From NCBI RefSeq assembly GCF_038002765.1, contig NZ_JBBODE010000001.1, positions 868,001-932,000 of the forward strand: a DNA stretch of 64,000 nucleotides. The letters are read 5' to 3'. The DNA comes from Peribacillus sp. FSL H8-0477 (GTDB lineage: Bacteria; Bacillota; Bacilli; Bacillales; DSM-1321). This document shows positions 49,168 through 59,260 of this stretch, one piece after another. Within the stretch, counting starts at the first letter, position 1, and the number at the start of each line of letters is the position of its first letter. Position numbers and translations under genes: made by a program. Under the pieces are notes generated by a model that saw only the letters and a program-made list of their open reading frames with translations, was not told the origin of the DNA and ran no database searches.

Positions 49168-49875
49168 TTAATTAGATTTAGTGCCATAATGAGAAGCCGC
49201 AACTCCGAACGTGTGCGCCTTATAGCTGACATTCTTAAATCCGGCCGCCTTAAACATTTCTTCTAATTGCTTCATCCCTGGAAAATCACGAGCAGATTCT
49301 TGAAGCCATGAATACTCTTTAAAACTCTTAGCAAATAACTTCCCGAATACTGGCATCACAAAACGGAAGTAAAGCTGGTATCCTTGCTTAAAGACCGGCA
49401 TCGTTGGTTGAGAGGTTTCAAGACAAACTGCCATGCCTCCTGGCTTTAATACTCGATTCATTTCTTTTAATACTTGCATATAATCCGGAACATTTCGTAG
49501 TCCAAATCCTATGGTTACGTAATCAAAGCTGTTGTCCTCAAAAGGCAGCTCCATCGCATTGCCATGCAGCAGCGTGACTTGTTGTAAATTCAGCTTATTA
49601 ACTTTCTCTTCGCCAATTTTCAACATATTCTTGCTGAAATCAAGACCGTAAATTTCTCCTTCCGGTCCTGCTTGTTCAGCCATTGCAATCGTCCAATCAG
49701 CTGTACCGCAGCATAAATCCAAGGCTTTTGTTCCGCGTGGAATGTTCATCTTCGCCATCGTAGCTGAACGCCATTTGATATGCTGTTTGAAACTGATTAA
49801 CGAATTCATTTTATCGTAGTTTCCATATATTTTTTCAAAAACATGATGAACTTTTTCTTCTTTAGATTGTCCCAT
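49168..49875 (-). CDS. menG: demethylmenaquinone methyltransferase
   Basis: Predicted 235 residues, UbiE/MenG family. The SAM motif is [28 protein letters not shown] and the family end [19 protein letters not shown] are present. It performs the last methylation of menaquinone. It sits 3 bp after hepS and 34 bp before hepT. The product feeds the qcrABC complex found in this window. Confidence 0.96.
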   Translation of the reverse strand: MGQSKEEKVHHVFEKIYGNYDKMNSLISFKQHIKWRSATMAKMNIPRGTKALDLCCGTADWTIAMAEQAGPEGEIYGLDFSKNMLKIGEEKVNKLNLQQVTLLHGNAMELPFEDNSFDYVTIGFGLRNVPDYMQVLKEMNRVLKPGGMAVCLETSQPTMPVFKQGYQLYFRFVMPVFGKLFAKSFKEYSWLQESARDFPGMKQLEEMFKAAGFKNVSYKAHTFGVAASHYGTKSN

Positions 49876-49878
49876 AGT

Positions 49879-50697
49879 TTACCCTTCTTCCACAAATGAA
49901 TTGGCTTTAATGGCTGTTTCATCAAGAATTGTATTAATCCATTGCTGGACGAAATCATTCTGGGAAGAAAGCTTCACTGCGGCCTTTTTTGTCATATGTT
50001 GTGCATCCATAATACACTTGTCCATTTTTGTTGAAAGGTAGTTTAATTCAATGCGGGTTAACTCTTTTTGTTGTGGGAAGTTTATTTCTGCTAACGCATC
50101 AAACACAAGAGATTGCCCTCCTGCTTTATATTGCATTTTTTCCAGATGCAGTCTGTTTACTAACAGCACAGCTCCTGCAAGCTCCATCCATTCTGGCTTG
50201 GCAAAGTATTCAGCAAGTTTTTGAATTAATGACGACTCAATAATTTTTATACCGGAAACCAGCTTATCTTCATCCGTAAAGGATTTTTGATAAAGCGAAA
50301 TTTTATGTTCATTAATTTCTTTTATGCCGCTTGAAAGAATCTTAATTAAGACAACATTCCCGGACTCAGCCAAAAGCTGATAATACAGACCGCTGAAATA
50401 ATCCCCAGCCAATACGTTCAGCTGACGATTTTTTAATTCATCCCCTGATTCAATTTCCTTTGAGGAAATCGTAACTAACTCATGCGTATCAAGAGCGACC
50501 TGCACCATCATAGTAGCAAGCATATCTGTATGAATCTCTTCAGACGATTTTTCTAATTCATTAAAAAGGCCCGCTAATAACAGCAGTTTATCTTCATCTA
50601 TTTTCGGCTCATCAAGAATTTTTTGAAGATAAGGATGATAAGCTTTTGATTTAATGCTTTTCTTTAATTCAATTACTGTATTATTTATGTTTAACAT
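49879..50697 (-). CDS. hepS: heptaprenyl diphosphate synthase component I
   Basis: Predicted 272 residues, all-helical. It matches the HepS/GerCA family: DEDKLLLLAGLFNELEKSSE, DTHELVTISSKEIESG, and VLAGDYFSGLYYQLLAESGN. It is the non-catalytic partner of HepT that helps set chain length. It starts the hepS-menG-hepT cluster, with AAGGGTGAT before the ATG. Confidence 0.93.
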   Translation of the reverse strand: MLNINNTVIELKKSIKSKAYHPYLQKILDEPKIDEDKLLLLAGLFNELEKSSEEIHTDMLATMMVQVALDTHELVTISSKEIESGDELKNRQLNVLAGDYFSGLYYQLLAESGNVVLIKILSSGIKEINEHKISLYQKSFTDEDKLVSGIKIIESSLIQKLAEYFAKPEWMELAGAVLLVNRLHLEKMQYKAGGQSLVFDALAEINFPQQKELTRIELNYLSTKMDKCIMDAQHMTKKAAVKLSSQNDFVQQWINTILDETAIKANSFVEEG

Positions 50698-50888
50698 GGA
50701 ATCACCCTTGCATCCCCAAAAGATAATTTAATTTAAAGCATTTTTCTCCGTCTAAAACCAAACATCATTATATCATAAAACCTATAAGATAAAAGAAGAA
50801 TGCTCTAATTTACCTATACCTTTATCGATGGAACCATAAAAACAGCACTATTTCTTTTAGACATCCATTTTCTGCAAGAGTGTATACC

Positions 50889-51134
50889 CTATTTATCAAT
50901 CTTAGGCTGTTTTGACTCACTTTCCACTTCACCATAAGGCGTATAGATCATCGCGTGCCCGCGAACCTTAATGGCTGATGTATGTTCAGTAAACTGAGCA
51001 ATCATCACTTCACCTGCATCCAGCTTTTCAGCGTGATGAAATTTAGTATCTGTTCCTCTTGTCAGCCCGATTACATTGACACTATCTTCGTATGCTTTTA
51101 TTACGATAAAATCGTTACCTGATTTCTCATCCAT
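50889..51134 (-). CDS. mtrB: tryptophan RNA-binding attenuation protein TRAP
   Basis: Predicted 81 residues. It is nearly identical to known TRAP in the core [40 protein letters not shown] and [16 protein letters not shown], including the residues that bind tryptophan and the GAG/UAG repeats. TRAP is an 11-subunit ring that represses trp genes by RNA binding. The ATG at 51134 has the best spacing from AGGGG. It lies 29 bp after folE (the mtrAB pair). No trp operon is in this window. Confidence 0.95.
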   Translation of the reverse strand: MDEKSGNDFIVIKAYEDSVNVIGLTRGTDTKFHHAEKLDAGEVMIAQFTEHTSAIKVRGHAMIYTPYGEVESESKQPKIDK

Positions 51135-51163
51135 CATTATCACCCCTGAGCGTATGATTCCTA

Positions 51164-51730
51164 TTACCCTTTAATAAAGGCTAGTACCTCTGATCGAGTA
51201 CGATAATCCTCAGCAAAGACACCTCTTACTGCTGAAGTTACCGTCTGTGCACCAGGTTTTTTCACGCCTCTCATCGTCATACACATATGTTCCGCTTCAA
51301 CGACCACCATCACACCATGCGGCTCTAAGCTTTCCATGATAGAATTCGCAATTGTACTCGTAATCCGTTCCTGAAGCTGGGGACGTTTAGAAATGGCTTC
51401 CACTGCACGAGCCAGCTTGCTTAAACCCGTAACCTTACCGTTTTTCGGAATATAGGCTACATGAGCTTTTCCATAAAACGGAACAAGATGGTGTTCACAG
51501 ACTGAATGGAATGTAATGTCCTTCACAAGGACCATCTCTTCATGTTCTTCTCCAAAAATTGTTTCAAAATATTGCTTTGGATCCTGATGTAGACCTGCAA
51601 AAATTTCTTCATACATTCTCGCCACACGTTTGGGCGTATCTAAAAGACCTTCACGATCTGGGTCTTCTCCTACTGCTTCTAAAATCATTTTTACTGCTTC
51701 TTCAATTTTGGCATGATCAACATTTGCCAT
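51164..51730 (-). CDS. folE: GTP cyclohydrolase I
   Basis: Predicted 188 residues (mtrA in B. subtilis). Zinc ligands lie in [20 protein letters not shown] and in the later [35 protein letters not shown] is the central helix. It opens the folate path by forming dihydroneopterin triphosphate. GGGGG precedes the ATG at 51730. A 22-nt hairpin stands upstream. Confidence 0.96.
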   Translation of the reverse strand: MANVDHAKIEEAVKMILEAVGEDPDREGLLDTPKRVARMYEEIFAGLHQDPKQYFETIFGEEHEEMVLVKDITFHSVCEHHLVPFYGKAHVAYIPKNGKVTGLSKLARAVEAISKRPQLQERITSTIANSIMESLEPHGVMVVVEAEHMCMTMRGVKKPGAQTVTSAVRGVFAEDYRTRSEVLAFIKG

Positions 51731-51777
51731 TTTATTTCCCCCTAATATCATAAGTAATAATACATATCAGCACTAAT

Positions 51778-51799
51778 AGCAGCATTTTAAGATGCTGCT
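51778..51799. repeat. hairpin upstream of folE
   Basis: AGCAGCAT (51778-51785) and ATGCTGCT (51792-51799) form a perfect 8-bp stem, about 50 bp upstream of the folE start. There is no U run on the minus strand. Its role is unknown. Confidence 0.5.
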
Positions 51800-51852
51800 G
51801 AATCTTTCATTTTAACTGTATTCTATATTAGCACAGAACGAAAATAGTAAGC

Positions 51853-51884
51853 AAAAAAAGGGACCACAATGTGGCCCCTTTTTA
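51853..51884 (-). terminator. terminator of hbs
   Basis: The minus strand shows GGGGCCACA-TT-TGTGGTCCC followed by TTTTTTT, 23 bp beyond the hbs stop codon. Confidence 0.88.
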
Positions 51885-51906
51885 CCCTTAAAGTACCGAT
51901 ATGTAC

Positions 51907-52179
51907 TTACTTCACAGCATCTTTAAGTGCTTTACCTGGTTTGAATGCAGGTACTTTGCTTGCAGCGATTTCGATTTCGTCGCCAGTTTGCGGGTTGCGG
52001 CCTTTACGTGCTGCACGTTCGCGAACTTCGAAGTTACCAAAACCGATCAATTGTACTTTATCACCGCTTTTTAAAGCGTCTAAGATTGTATCAAAAACAG
52101 CATCAACGGCTTTCGTAGCGTCTTTCTTAGAAAGTTCGCCTGCTTCTGCAACTGAGTTAATTAGTTCTGTTTTGTTCAT
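51907..52179 (-). CDS. hbs: HU-type DNA-binding protein HBsu
   Basis: Predicted 90 residues, starting [20 protein letters not shown]. It includes the HU signature [20 protein letters not shown] and the C-terminal [11 protein letters not shown]. It is the main nucleoid protein. GGAGGAGGTG lies six nt before the ATG at 52179, a very strong ribosome site consistent with abundance. It has its own long upstream region and terminator. Confidence 0.97.
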   Translation of the reverse strand: MNKTELINSVAEAGELSKKDATKAVDAVFDTILDALKSGDKVQLIGFGNFEVRERAARKGRNPQTGDEIEIAASKVPAFKPGKALKDAVK

Positions 52180-52383
52180 GCCATTCACCTCCTCCCAAAA
52201 GGATATTTATAAAAAATCAATATTACAAACACTGTATAATAGTGATTTGTTACTCTTGTCACCAATTTCTATCGGTCAATGATTCATTTGAAAAATCATA
52301 TACCAGAAATTGATCGAAGCTTGTCTGAAAAAATATGTACATTCAGGCTGGAATGGCTTCTACATTGCGTTTTCTGTAAGTAG

Positions 52384-52411
52384 ATTATCATAGAACCCGT
52401 TACCTTAGCAA
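52384..52411 (-). promoter_or_regulatory. candidate SigA promoter of hbs
   Basis: On the minus strand -35 TTGCTA (52406-52411), 16 bp, and -10 GATAAT (52384-52389), giving a leader of about 200 nt. The gap 52189-52679 (about 490 bp) is otherwise without gene and very AT-rich; a second weaker pair (TTGAGT, 16 bp, TATAGA) lies near 52460-52490. Confidence 0.5.
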
Positions 52412-52679
52412 GAAAAATACAAAAATAATGGGAATCTTTTCATAAAAATATGCATAATCTATACTTTTTGACTTTCTACACTCAATTCTTTCCCTATTCA
52501 AGAAATCTTAAACCTCTTTAAAAAGCGATAAATCAAGGTTTTCGAGGACTTTTCTATCCTACTCGAACATCTTAAATTTCGCAACACATAAGACTTGAAT
52601 TCTTAATTAAGAACAAAATATTTGTCATCTTAACCAAATAATAGAAATATCCATCCGTTTCCCATCAATCTGACTAAGT

Positions 52680-52709
52680 AAAAAAAGCTGTCGAGGTTTT
52701 CTCAACAGC
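52680..52709 (-). terminator. terminator of spoIVA
   Basis: GCTGTCGAG (52687-52695) pairs with CTCAACAGC (52701-52709) with one G-U pair; TTTTTTTAC follows on the minus strand. It is 10 bp from the spoIVA stop codon. Confidence 0.88.
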
Positions 52710-52718
52710 CAGCAAGTC

Positions 52719-54200
52719 TTAAAGAATAATGGCAATGAGACCGCCAGAACCCTCATTGATAATTCTTTCTAATGTTTCTTTTAATTTATAGCGGGCATTT
52801 TCAGGCATAAGTGATAACTTTGCCTGAATACCTTCTCTCACAATAGAACTTAAATTCCTGCCGAAGATTTCCGAATTCCAAATGGACAATGGATCATCAT
52901 CAAAATCCTGCATTAAATAACGGACAAGTTCTTCACTTTGCTTCTCTGTACCGATTATCGGTGCAAATTCAGACTCTACGTCTACTTTAATCATATGAAT
53001 AGAAGGTGCAACCGCCTTTAAGCGGACACCGAATCTGGATCCCTGTCTGATGATTTCTGGTTCATCCAAACTCATATCATTGAGTGTAGGAGCCGCTACC
53101 CCATACCCTGTTTGCTTCACCATTTTCAATGCATCTGATACCTGATCATACTCGGCTTTTGCATACGCAAAATCCTGCATCAAGGCGAGAAGATGATCTT
53201 TCCCTCTTATTTCTACACCAACAATTTCTTTAAGAATATCATCATACAGTTCATCTGGAGCAAACAAATCAATTTCAGCGATTCCCTGCCCCATTTCCAT
53301 ACCAGCTAAGCTTGCATGATCAATAAATTCAAATTCATTAAAGTGTCCTACAACCCGATCAACATCACGAAGGCGCTTTATATCCTTAACGGTTACTTTA
53401 ACGGCCTCCTGATAGCTTTCCCGAAGCCAATGGTCTTCTCTAAGTACCATCACCCAACTTGGTAAATTAACGTTAACTTCAAGTACAGGGAATTCGTATA
53501 ATGCTTCTCTTAAAACATTAAGTACATCCCCTTCGCGCATACTTTCAATACTCATCGCGATAACAGGGATATCATATTTCTCTTGAAGGCTTTCCCGAAG
53601 TGCCGCCGTATCCGGATGATGAGGCTGCACTGAATTTATGATGATAATAAAGGGCTTTCCTACTTCTTTTAGTTCAGATATAACCCTTTCCTCTGCATCG
53701 ATATAGTCCTTTCGGGGTATTTCTCCAATTGTTCCATCCGTCGTGACGACTACACCCAGTGTAGAATGATCCTGAATGACCTTTCTCGTGCCAATTTCAG
53801 CGGCCTCATGAAATGGGATTGGTTCCTCATACCAGGGCGTATGAATCATTCTAGGTCCATTCTCGTCTTCGTACCCTTTCGCGCCGGGCACCGTATAACC
53901 AACACAATCAACGAGACGTATATTTACATTCAATCCTTCAGCCACTTCTATCGTTGCAGCCTGATTGGGGACGAATTTCGGCTCTGTTGTCATGATTGTT
54001 CTTCCAGCTGCACTTTGCGGCAATTCATCCTGCGCTCTTGCCCGATCTGATTCCGTATCCATGTTCGGAATGACGACTAACTCCATAAACTTCTTGATAA
54101 ATGTGGATTTACCAGTACGAACTGCCCCGACTACACCTAAATAGATGTCGCCGCCGGTTCGTTCAGCAATATCTTTGAAAATATCTACCTTCTCCAGCAA
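52719..54200 (-). CDS. spoIVA: stage IV sporulation protein A (coat-assembly ATPase)
   Basis: Predicted 493 residues. A TRAFAC GTPase-like Walker A GAVRTGKST (25-33) and a Walker B region in RLVDCVGYTVPGAKGYEDEN mark the ATPase domain; the C-terminal end INEGSGGLIAIIL is typical and binds SpoVM. It polymerises on the forespore surface as the base of the coat. The start is TTG at 54200 with GGGAGGGG upstream. It proves that the host forms endospores. Confidence 0.97.
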   Translation of the reverse strand: MLEKVDIFKDIAERTGGDIYLGVVGAVRTGKSTFIKKFMELVVIPNMDTESDRARAQDELPQSAAGRTIMTTEPKFVPNQAATIEVAEGLNVNIRLVDCVGYTVPGAKGYEDENGPRMIHTPWYEEPIPFHEAAEIGTRKVIQDHSTLGVVVTTDGTIGEIPRKDYIDAEERVISELKEVGKPFIIIINSVQPHHPDTAALRESLQEKYDIPVIAMSIESMREGDVLNVLREALYEFPVLEVNVNLPSWVMVLREDHWLRESYQEAVKVTVKDIKRLRDVDRVVGHFNEFEFIDHASLAGMEMGQGIAEIDLFAPDELYDDILKEIVGVEIRGKDHLLALMQDFAYAKAEYDQVSDALKMVKQTGYGVAAPTLNDMSLDEPEIIRQGSRFGVRLKAVAPSIHMIKVDVESEFAPIIGTEKQSEELVRYLMQDFDDDPLSIWNSEIFGRNLSSIVREGIQAKLSLMPENARYKLKETLERIINEGSGGLIAIIL

Positions 54201-54389
54201 TATAACCCCTCCCGCTCTTAAGTCTTGGGATGATTTCCATCCACTTGACTACTTTATCTAGGACACTATTAGTTTATGATGTTGTCCTAAAAAAATATTC
54301 CTCTTTTATTTGCCCTCTAGTCCATCCCCCCGTGCATTCATCTATATAAGTTAATCATCTGCGCAATCAATTCAGGCGTAGGAGAAGAA

Positions 54390-54433
54390 TAAAAAAATCC
54401 TTCTACTACACTATATTGTGCAGAAGAAGGATT
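54390..54433 (-). terminator. terminator of yphE-yphF
   Basis: AATCCTTCT (54396-54404) pairs with AGAAGGATT (54425-54433), with an inner CAC/GTG; TTTTTTT follows on the minus strand. Confidence 0.85.
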
Positions 54434-54437
54434 ATGC

Positions 54438-55157
54438 TTATTTCACTAAGAATATTGGTTTTTCAGATTCATCAATTGTATAAGGCAAAGAAAAAGCTGG
54501 AACAAAATCCGATTCTTCCACTAAAATCTTTCGAATGTCCTCACCCTTTTTAAAGGTGTGTTTGTTCTCTTTGAGGGCATCGTATAGATCCGGCGTATAA
54601 TCAACGAATAATTCAGCTTTATTATTGACGATAATCGATAATGGCCGTTGTGAATACGGACTAGTCACTGTTGGGGCTTCTTTTAGACCCAGTTTCTTAT
54701 AATCAAGCGTAAATACTTCATCTGAAAGCACCTCGCCGTATGGTGGATAACCATTGGCCTGACGATAACTCGTTAACCTAAGATTCAAATCCTGAATAGC
54801 TTGGGCCATCCTTACATCGAGTAATTTGACAGCAGGGTCAGTTTCAACATCGATAAGCACATATTGAAAAATGCCTCCAGCGTCAAACGAATTAGGAGGG
54901 GCTTCAGCTATGTATCTTGGTACGATTTTTTTAAAATCCACCACATATTTTTGATAAATAGGTGTTTCAGCTTCTTTTGTTATAATCGGCAGGATCCCTC
55001 CCCCGTTCGTTTGAAATTGATCAACCGCACTTTGTACCGATTGGATTTGTTCTTTGTAAGGGGTTTGGTTTTCTTTCAGTTGACTATCTGGATACATACA
55101 CCCAGTTAGGAGTAATGGAATACAAAAAATAATAACTGCCCATTTTACTTGTTTCAT
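54438..55157 (-). CDS. yphF: YphF, predicted lipoprotein
   Basis: Predicted 239 residues with a lipoprotein signal peptide, WAVIIFCIPLLLTGC, where Cys20 is the lipid-bearing residue. The rest is extracytoplasmic with EAETPIYQKYVVDFKKIVP and YRQANGYPPYGEVLSDEVF. It matches YphF by position and type; the function is unknown. It follows the small yphE after 14 bp. Confidence 0.82.
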   Translation of the reverse strand: MKQVKWAVIIFCIPLLLTGCMYPDSQLKENQTPYKEQIQSVQSAVDQFQTNGGGILPIITKEAETPIYQKYVVDFKKIVPRYIAEAPPNSFDAGGIFQYVLIDVETDPAVKLLDVRMAQAIQDLNLRLTSYRQANGYPPYGEVLSDEVFTLDYKKLGLKEAPTVTSPYSQRPLSIIVNNKAELFVDYTPDLYDALKENKHTFKKGEDIRKILVEESDFVPAFSLPYTIDESEKPIFLVK

Positions 55158-55171
55158 ATAATTCGCCTCGC

Positions 55172-55369
55172 TTAAGTGGTTGGTCCACTAAATACTACTA
55201 CAAAGATGATTAAACCAGCGATAACCATAAGTATGTATGCAAAGATCGCCATAAAAGCCTTGAAGAAACCGCTTAATTTATACCGGCTTAGATAAATAGA
55301 AAAAATGGAGATTGCCATAAAGCCCATAGCAATAAAAGAGATCCACATTTTTTGCAATGCTGGTGTCAC
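55172..55369 (-). CDS. yphE: YphE, DUF2768 small membrane protein
   Basis: A 65-residue protein with two membrane helices, WISFIAMGFMAISIFSIYLS and FMAIFAYILMVIAGLIIFVV, joined by RYKLSGFFKA. I chose GTG at 55369 (VTPALQKMW) because AAGGAGT precedes it; the longer ATG frame to 55399 would include that site. It is linked to yphF. The function is unknown. Confidence 0.78.
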   Translation of the reverse strand: MTPALQKMWISFIAMGFMAISIFSIYLSRYKLSGFFKAFMAIFAYILMVIAGLIIFVVVFSGPTT

Positions 55370-55462
55370 AAAACCTACTCCTTTATCGTAGTGTATCATC
55401 CACTACACATTTTAGTTTATGAGAGCTCGTCCTATTTTGATAAAACAGACTATTCTTCAAGT

Positions 55463-55501
55463 TAAAAAAGCAGAAGATATGTCTGTAGATATATCTTCTG
55501 C
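55463..55501 (-). terminator. terminator of gpsA
   Basis: GCAGAAGATAT (55470-55480) and ATATCTTCTGC (55491-55501) form a perfect 11-bp stem; TTTTTTAAC follows on the minus strand. It lies about 150 bp from the gpsA stop codon. Confidence 0.75.
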
Positions 55502-55648
55502 CATTTGACTAAACCCACCAGTTCCAAGTTAGATTACTAGTTTACTTTCGATGCATTGTATGCTTCCAAATCTAAAGGCGTATCAGCAAATGCCTATTTT
55601 CAGAAAAATATTTCACACATGACGTAATCCGTTTGAAAGAACCACAAA

Positions 55649-56701
55649 TTATTCAGATTCGCGCTCTTCCATTATATTAAATAAATCTTCCATCTCACTT
55701 CGTTTATCTCGATTCATCAATAAATCAACGGAATCCTTTACGTCTTTTCCAGCAAACAAAACTCCGTAAAGTGCATTCGTAATCGGCATATCAACTTCAT
55801 ACTTTTGCGCAAGCTGATAAGCAGCCTTTGTGGTTCGAACACCTTCAACCACCATACCCATATTCGTAAGTACTTCGTCGAGATTTTGTCCTTTACCAAG
55901 CAAATTACCTGCCCGCCAATTTCTAGAATGGACGCTTGTACAGGTTACAATTAAATCACCAATACCTGTTAACCCTGAAAAAGTTAACGGACTTGCCCCC
56001 ATTGCACTGCCTAAACGAGTAATTTCCGCAAGACCACGGGTAATAAGAGCTGCTTTAGCATTATCTCCATACCCTAATCCATCAGTAATCCCTGAAGCTA
56101 ACGCAATGATATTTTTTAAGGCTCCGCCAATTTCCACACCAACGATATCTGGATTCGTATAAACACGGAAATATTGATTAATGAATAGATCTTGAATTCG
56201 TTCAGCAGCAGCCATGTTTTTTGATGATACAGCAACTGTTGTAGGATGGCGCAAGCTCACTTCCTCAGCATGGCTTGGCCCAGAAAGAACCACTAAATCC
56301 TTCAGCATACTGCTAGACATGTCAGCTTCAATCATTTCAGAAATCCGCATTAAGGAATCCGGTTCAATCCCTTTTGACACATGAACAACCGTAAGCGGCT
56401 GTTGACTGACTTGTTCAATATCCTTCAAAACATCACGAATCGCCTTGGTCGGTACCGCCAAAATGATAATATCAAGATCCCTAAGAGCAGAGTCTAGTGA
56501 GCTAAACCCAGTGATTCCTTCTGGAAGCTTAATATCAGGAAGATATTTATGATTGGTTCTTTGGGAATTGATTTCTTCAATCTGTGCTTCCTTATGACCC
56601 CATAAACGCACTTCATGTCCATTATCTGCGAGAACCATTGCTAAGGCAGTACCCCAGCTTCCTGCACCGATTACGGCTGCTTTTTGCTTTGTCCTTGTCA
56701 T
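55649..56701 (-). CDS. gpsA: glycerol-3-phosphate dehydrogenase [NAD(P)+]
   Basis: Predicted 350 residues. The nucleotide-binding loop is [19 protein letters not shown]; substrate residues lie in [22 protein letters not shown] and [13 protein letters not shown]. It makes sn-glycerol 3-phosphate for phospholipids. The ATG at 56701 is six nt after GGTGG. It lies downstream of der, with plsC nearby in the same lipid path. Confidence 0.96.
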   Translation of the reverse strand: MTRTKQKAAVIGAGSWGTALAMVLADNGHEVRLWGHKEAQIEEINSQRTNHKYLPDIKLPEGITGFSSLDSALRDLDIIILAVPTKAIRDVLKDIEQVSQQPLTVVHVSKGIEPDSLMRISEMIEADMSSSMLKDLVVLSGPSHAEEVSLRHPTTVAVSSKNMAAAERIQDLFINQYFRVYTNPDIVGVEIGGALKNIIALASGITDGLGYGDNAKAALITRGLAEITRLGSAMGASPLTFSGLTGIGDLIVTCTSVHSRNWRAGNLLGKGQNLDEVLTNMGMVVEGVRTTKAAYQLAQKYEVDMPITNALYGVLFAGKDVKDSVDLLMNRDKRSEMEDLFNIMEERESE

Positions 56702-56824
56702 ATTCAACCACCTTTTCTCTAAAAGGTAACTATTCTATGGTGAAGGAAGTCAGGACTAAGTGCATCCTAACAATCCCGCAGAACATAGGTAGCCTTCGAT
56801 CTCTTGATGACTAACTAGATGTCA

Positions 56825-58135
56825 TTATTTTCTTTGACGGCCAAAAATACGAATTGGTGTGCCATCAAACTCAAAGGCATCACGAATTCTATTTTCTAAG
56901 AATCTCTGATAAGAGAAGTGAAGAAGTTCTGGATCATTAACAAACACTACAAATGTAGGCGGTTTGATAGCTACTTGAGTGGTGTAGTAAATCTTCAGAC
57001 GAGTACCATTATGGGTAGGTGTCGGATTCATGGCTACGGCATCCATTAACACTTCGTTAAGAATATTCGTTTGCACACGAAGCGCATGACTTTCACTAAC
57101 TTTATCAATTACCGGAAGAAGCGTATGGATCCGCTGCTTTGTTAACGCAGACAAGTAAATGATTTTAGCATAGTCCAAGAATAAGAAATGAGCTCGAATA
57201 TCTTCTTCGAATTTCTTCATTGTTTTATCATCTTTTTCTAATGCATCCCACTTATTAACGACGATAATAATTCCTCGGCCTGCTTCATGAGCATACCCAG
57301 CAATTTTCTTATCTTGTTCACGAATACCTTCTTCAGCATTTAATACCACAAGAACAACGTCAGAGCGTTCAATTGCACGCAAGGCTCTAAGTACACTGTA
57401 TTTCTCAGTGCTCTCATAAACCTTCCCTTTTTTACGCATTCCTGCCGTATCAATAATGACGTACTCTTTGCCATTATATTTATAAGGGGAGTCAATCGCG
57501 TCACGGGTCGTTCCTTCGATTTCACTAACAATTACCCGCTCTTCTCCAAGCAAAGCATTAACTAATGAAGATTTCCCAACGTTCGGTCTTCCAATTAAAC
57601 TGAACTTGATAACCTCATCATCATAATCCTGGCCGCTGAAATCTGGGAAATACTTAGCCACTTCGTCAAGTAAGTCTCCTAAGCCAAGACCATGTGAACC
57701 TGAAATTGGGAATGGCTCTCCAAATCCAAGTGCATAGAAATCATAAATTTGGTCGCGCATTTCAAGATTATCAACTTTATTAACAGCCAATACTACTGGT
57801 TTCTTTGACTTATAAAGAATTCTTGCAACTTCTTCATCTGAACCAGTCACACCTTCACGGCCATTCACCATAAAAATGATAACATCCGCTTCATCAATAG
57901 CTATTTCAGCTTGTGCACGGATTTGTTCAAGAAATGGTTCATCCCCAATATCTATTCCACCCGTATCAATGATGTTAAAGTCATACGTTAACCATTCTCC
58001 TGAACTATAAATCCTGTCTCTCGTTACGCCTGGTACATCTTCAACGATAGAAATTCTCTCTCCAACAATTCTGTTAAAGATTGTCGATTTTCCAACGTTA
58101 GGCCGTCCGACGATCGCAATTACCGGTTTTGGCAT
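56825..58135 (-). CDS. der: ribosome-associated GTPase Der (EngA)
   Basis: Predicted 436 residues with two GTPase domains in tandem, each with GRPNVGKS (first at 10-17) and an NKxD motif (VNKVDN; VNKWDA), then a KH-like C-terminal domain ending [12 protein letters not shown]. It is essential for 50S subunit assembly. GGAAGGGTG supports the ATG at 58135; the longer frame to 58201 lacks a site. Confidence 0.97.
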   Translation of the reverse strand: MPKPVIAIVGRPNVGKSTIFNRIVGERISIVEDVPGVTRDRIYSSGEWLTYDFNIIDTGGIDIGDEPFLEQIRAQAEIAIDEADVIIFMVNGREGVTGSDEEVARILYKSKKPVVLAVNKVDNLEMRDQIYDFYALGFGEPFPISGSHGLGLGDLLDEVAKYFPDFSGQDYDDEVIKFSLIGRPNVGKSSLVNALLGEERVIVSEIEGTTRDAIDSPYKYNGKEYVIIDTAGMRKKGKVYESTEKYSVLRALRAIERSDVVLVVLNAEEGIREQDKKIAGYAHEAGRGIIIVVNKWDALEKDDKTMKKFEEDIRAHFLFLDYAKIIYLSALTKQRIHTLLPVIDKVSESHALRVQTNILNEVLMDAVAMNPTPTHNGTRLKIYYTTQVAIKPPTFVVFVNDPELLHFSYQRFLENRIRDAFEFDGTPIRIFGRQRK

Positions 58136-58361
58136 TGTATTCACCCTTCCACTCCATATATCTTTTAAGCTCATGAAATCCATGAATGCATTTATCTCCA
58201 CTAAAAAATTGCACTGTTGATTTTCATATTTGCAGAAACTGCAGTTAGGCTTCGGTATGTATTTACCAGCTCTCTAACTATCATATAGTATCAAATTTTC
58301 CACCAATCAACAATGATTGTCTAAAAAACACTTTTATTATGATGTCACGCGATTCCTTTTA

Positions 58362-58952
58362 TTAGGAATTAAATTTGGCCTGTGTTTGTTGATAAAGCAC
58401 CTTACTAATCAGTTCGGCAGCAATACAGGCAAGTCCAACTGTGACAGACAATGTCACATTATCTAGCCACTCAAGGGAAATACTTTTGTAAGGCAAAGTG
58501 TGTACAGCCAATAATCCGGCAAACACACAATCACCCAGCACCATCCCAATTATGATGGCACTAATCCGCTGTTTCCAATCTTTAAATAACAAAAACGCTG
58601 TATAATTAATGGCTATGGCTTGCATCCAAGAAGCATCAAAAATTAATATAATGGGATCCAGCAAAGCAAATAATTGAAATGCCGCATACCCAATTCCAAT
58701 GGTACAGAATTTAAATACAAAATAACTCGTATGAATGAAGGACAATTTCCGATTGTATATCAATAAACAAACCAACAAATAAAGACCGCCTAAACCTACC
58801 CGGTAAGGATAAACGGCTAACTCATATCCAGATAATATAATCAAAATGAGTATATGACATATTAACTGAGACCGAACCGGCGTTTTAGGCAAAAAAAACA
58901 CCGCGACTACCCACCCCATCCAAATAATCCAATAGAAAAACAACCCATCCAT
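58362..58952 (-). CDS. yphA: YphA, membrane protein
   Basis: Predicted 196 residues with about six transmembrane helices (such as GLFFYWIIWMGWVVAVFFLP and LICHILILIILSGYELAVY). The length and position fit YphA of B. subtilis. The function is unknown. GAGGAGG lies 8 nt before the ATG at 58952. Confidence 0.8.
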   Translation of the reverse strand: MDGLFFYWIIWMGWVVAVFFLPKTPVRSQLICHILILIILSGYELAVYPYRVGLGGLYLLVCLLIYNRKLSFIHTSYFVFKFCTIGIGYAAFQLFALLDPIILIFDASWMQAIAINYTAFLLFKDWKQRISAIIIGMVLGDCVFAGLLAVHTLPYKSISLEWLDNVTLSVTVGLACIAAELISKVLYQQTQAKFNS

Positions 58953-59075
58953 AACGTTCACCTCCTCTAAAAGACATTATGTCTCCTTTAAAACAAGATT
59001 AAACACGCTATGGGCAGATGAATAAAAAATACAGATTACAGGGGAAAATAACAGATAAGGAAAGGGGGAGAAATA

Positions 59076-59207
59076 ATGGGAAAAGATCGTCAAGAAAAAA
59101 AACTCAAAGAAAGCCGCCGAGTCGAATCTGACCGTGACCAATCACTAAAATACCCTGGAGCTACCAGACTCGAAGGACCAGTAGAAGCAAGAAAACGAAA
59201 TTCCTAA
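59076..59207 (+). CDS. ypzI: YpzI family protein
   Basis: A 43-residue, highly charged protein: MGKDRQEKKLKESRRVESDR, then QSLKYPGATRLEG and a basic end. GGGGGAG precedes the ATG at 59076. The same short sequence type is known as YpzI in Bacilli, with unknown function. It reads on the plus strand, divergent from yphA, and has its own terminator. Confidence 0.8.
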   Translation: MGKDRQEKKLKESRRVESDRDQSLKYPGATRLEGPVEARKRNS

Positions 59208-59215
59208 ACCTAAAG

Positions 59216-59245
59216 GAGGCTGTCCAAATCGGGCTGCCTCTTTTT
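59216..59245 (+). terminator. terminator of ypzI
   Basis: GAGGC (59216-59220) pairs with GCCTC (59236-59240) and TTTTT follows. It is 8 bp past the stop codon. Confidence 0.65.
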
Positions 59246-59260
59246 GTGCATTTGTACTTA

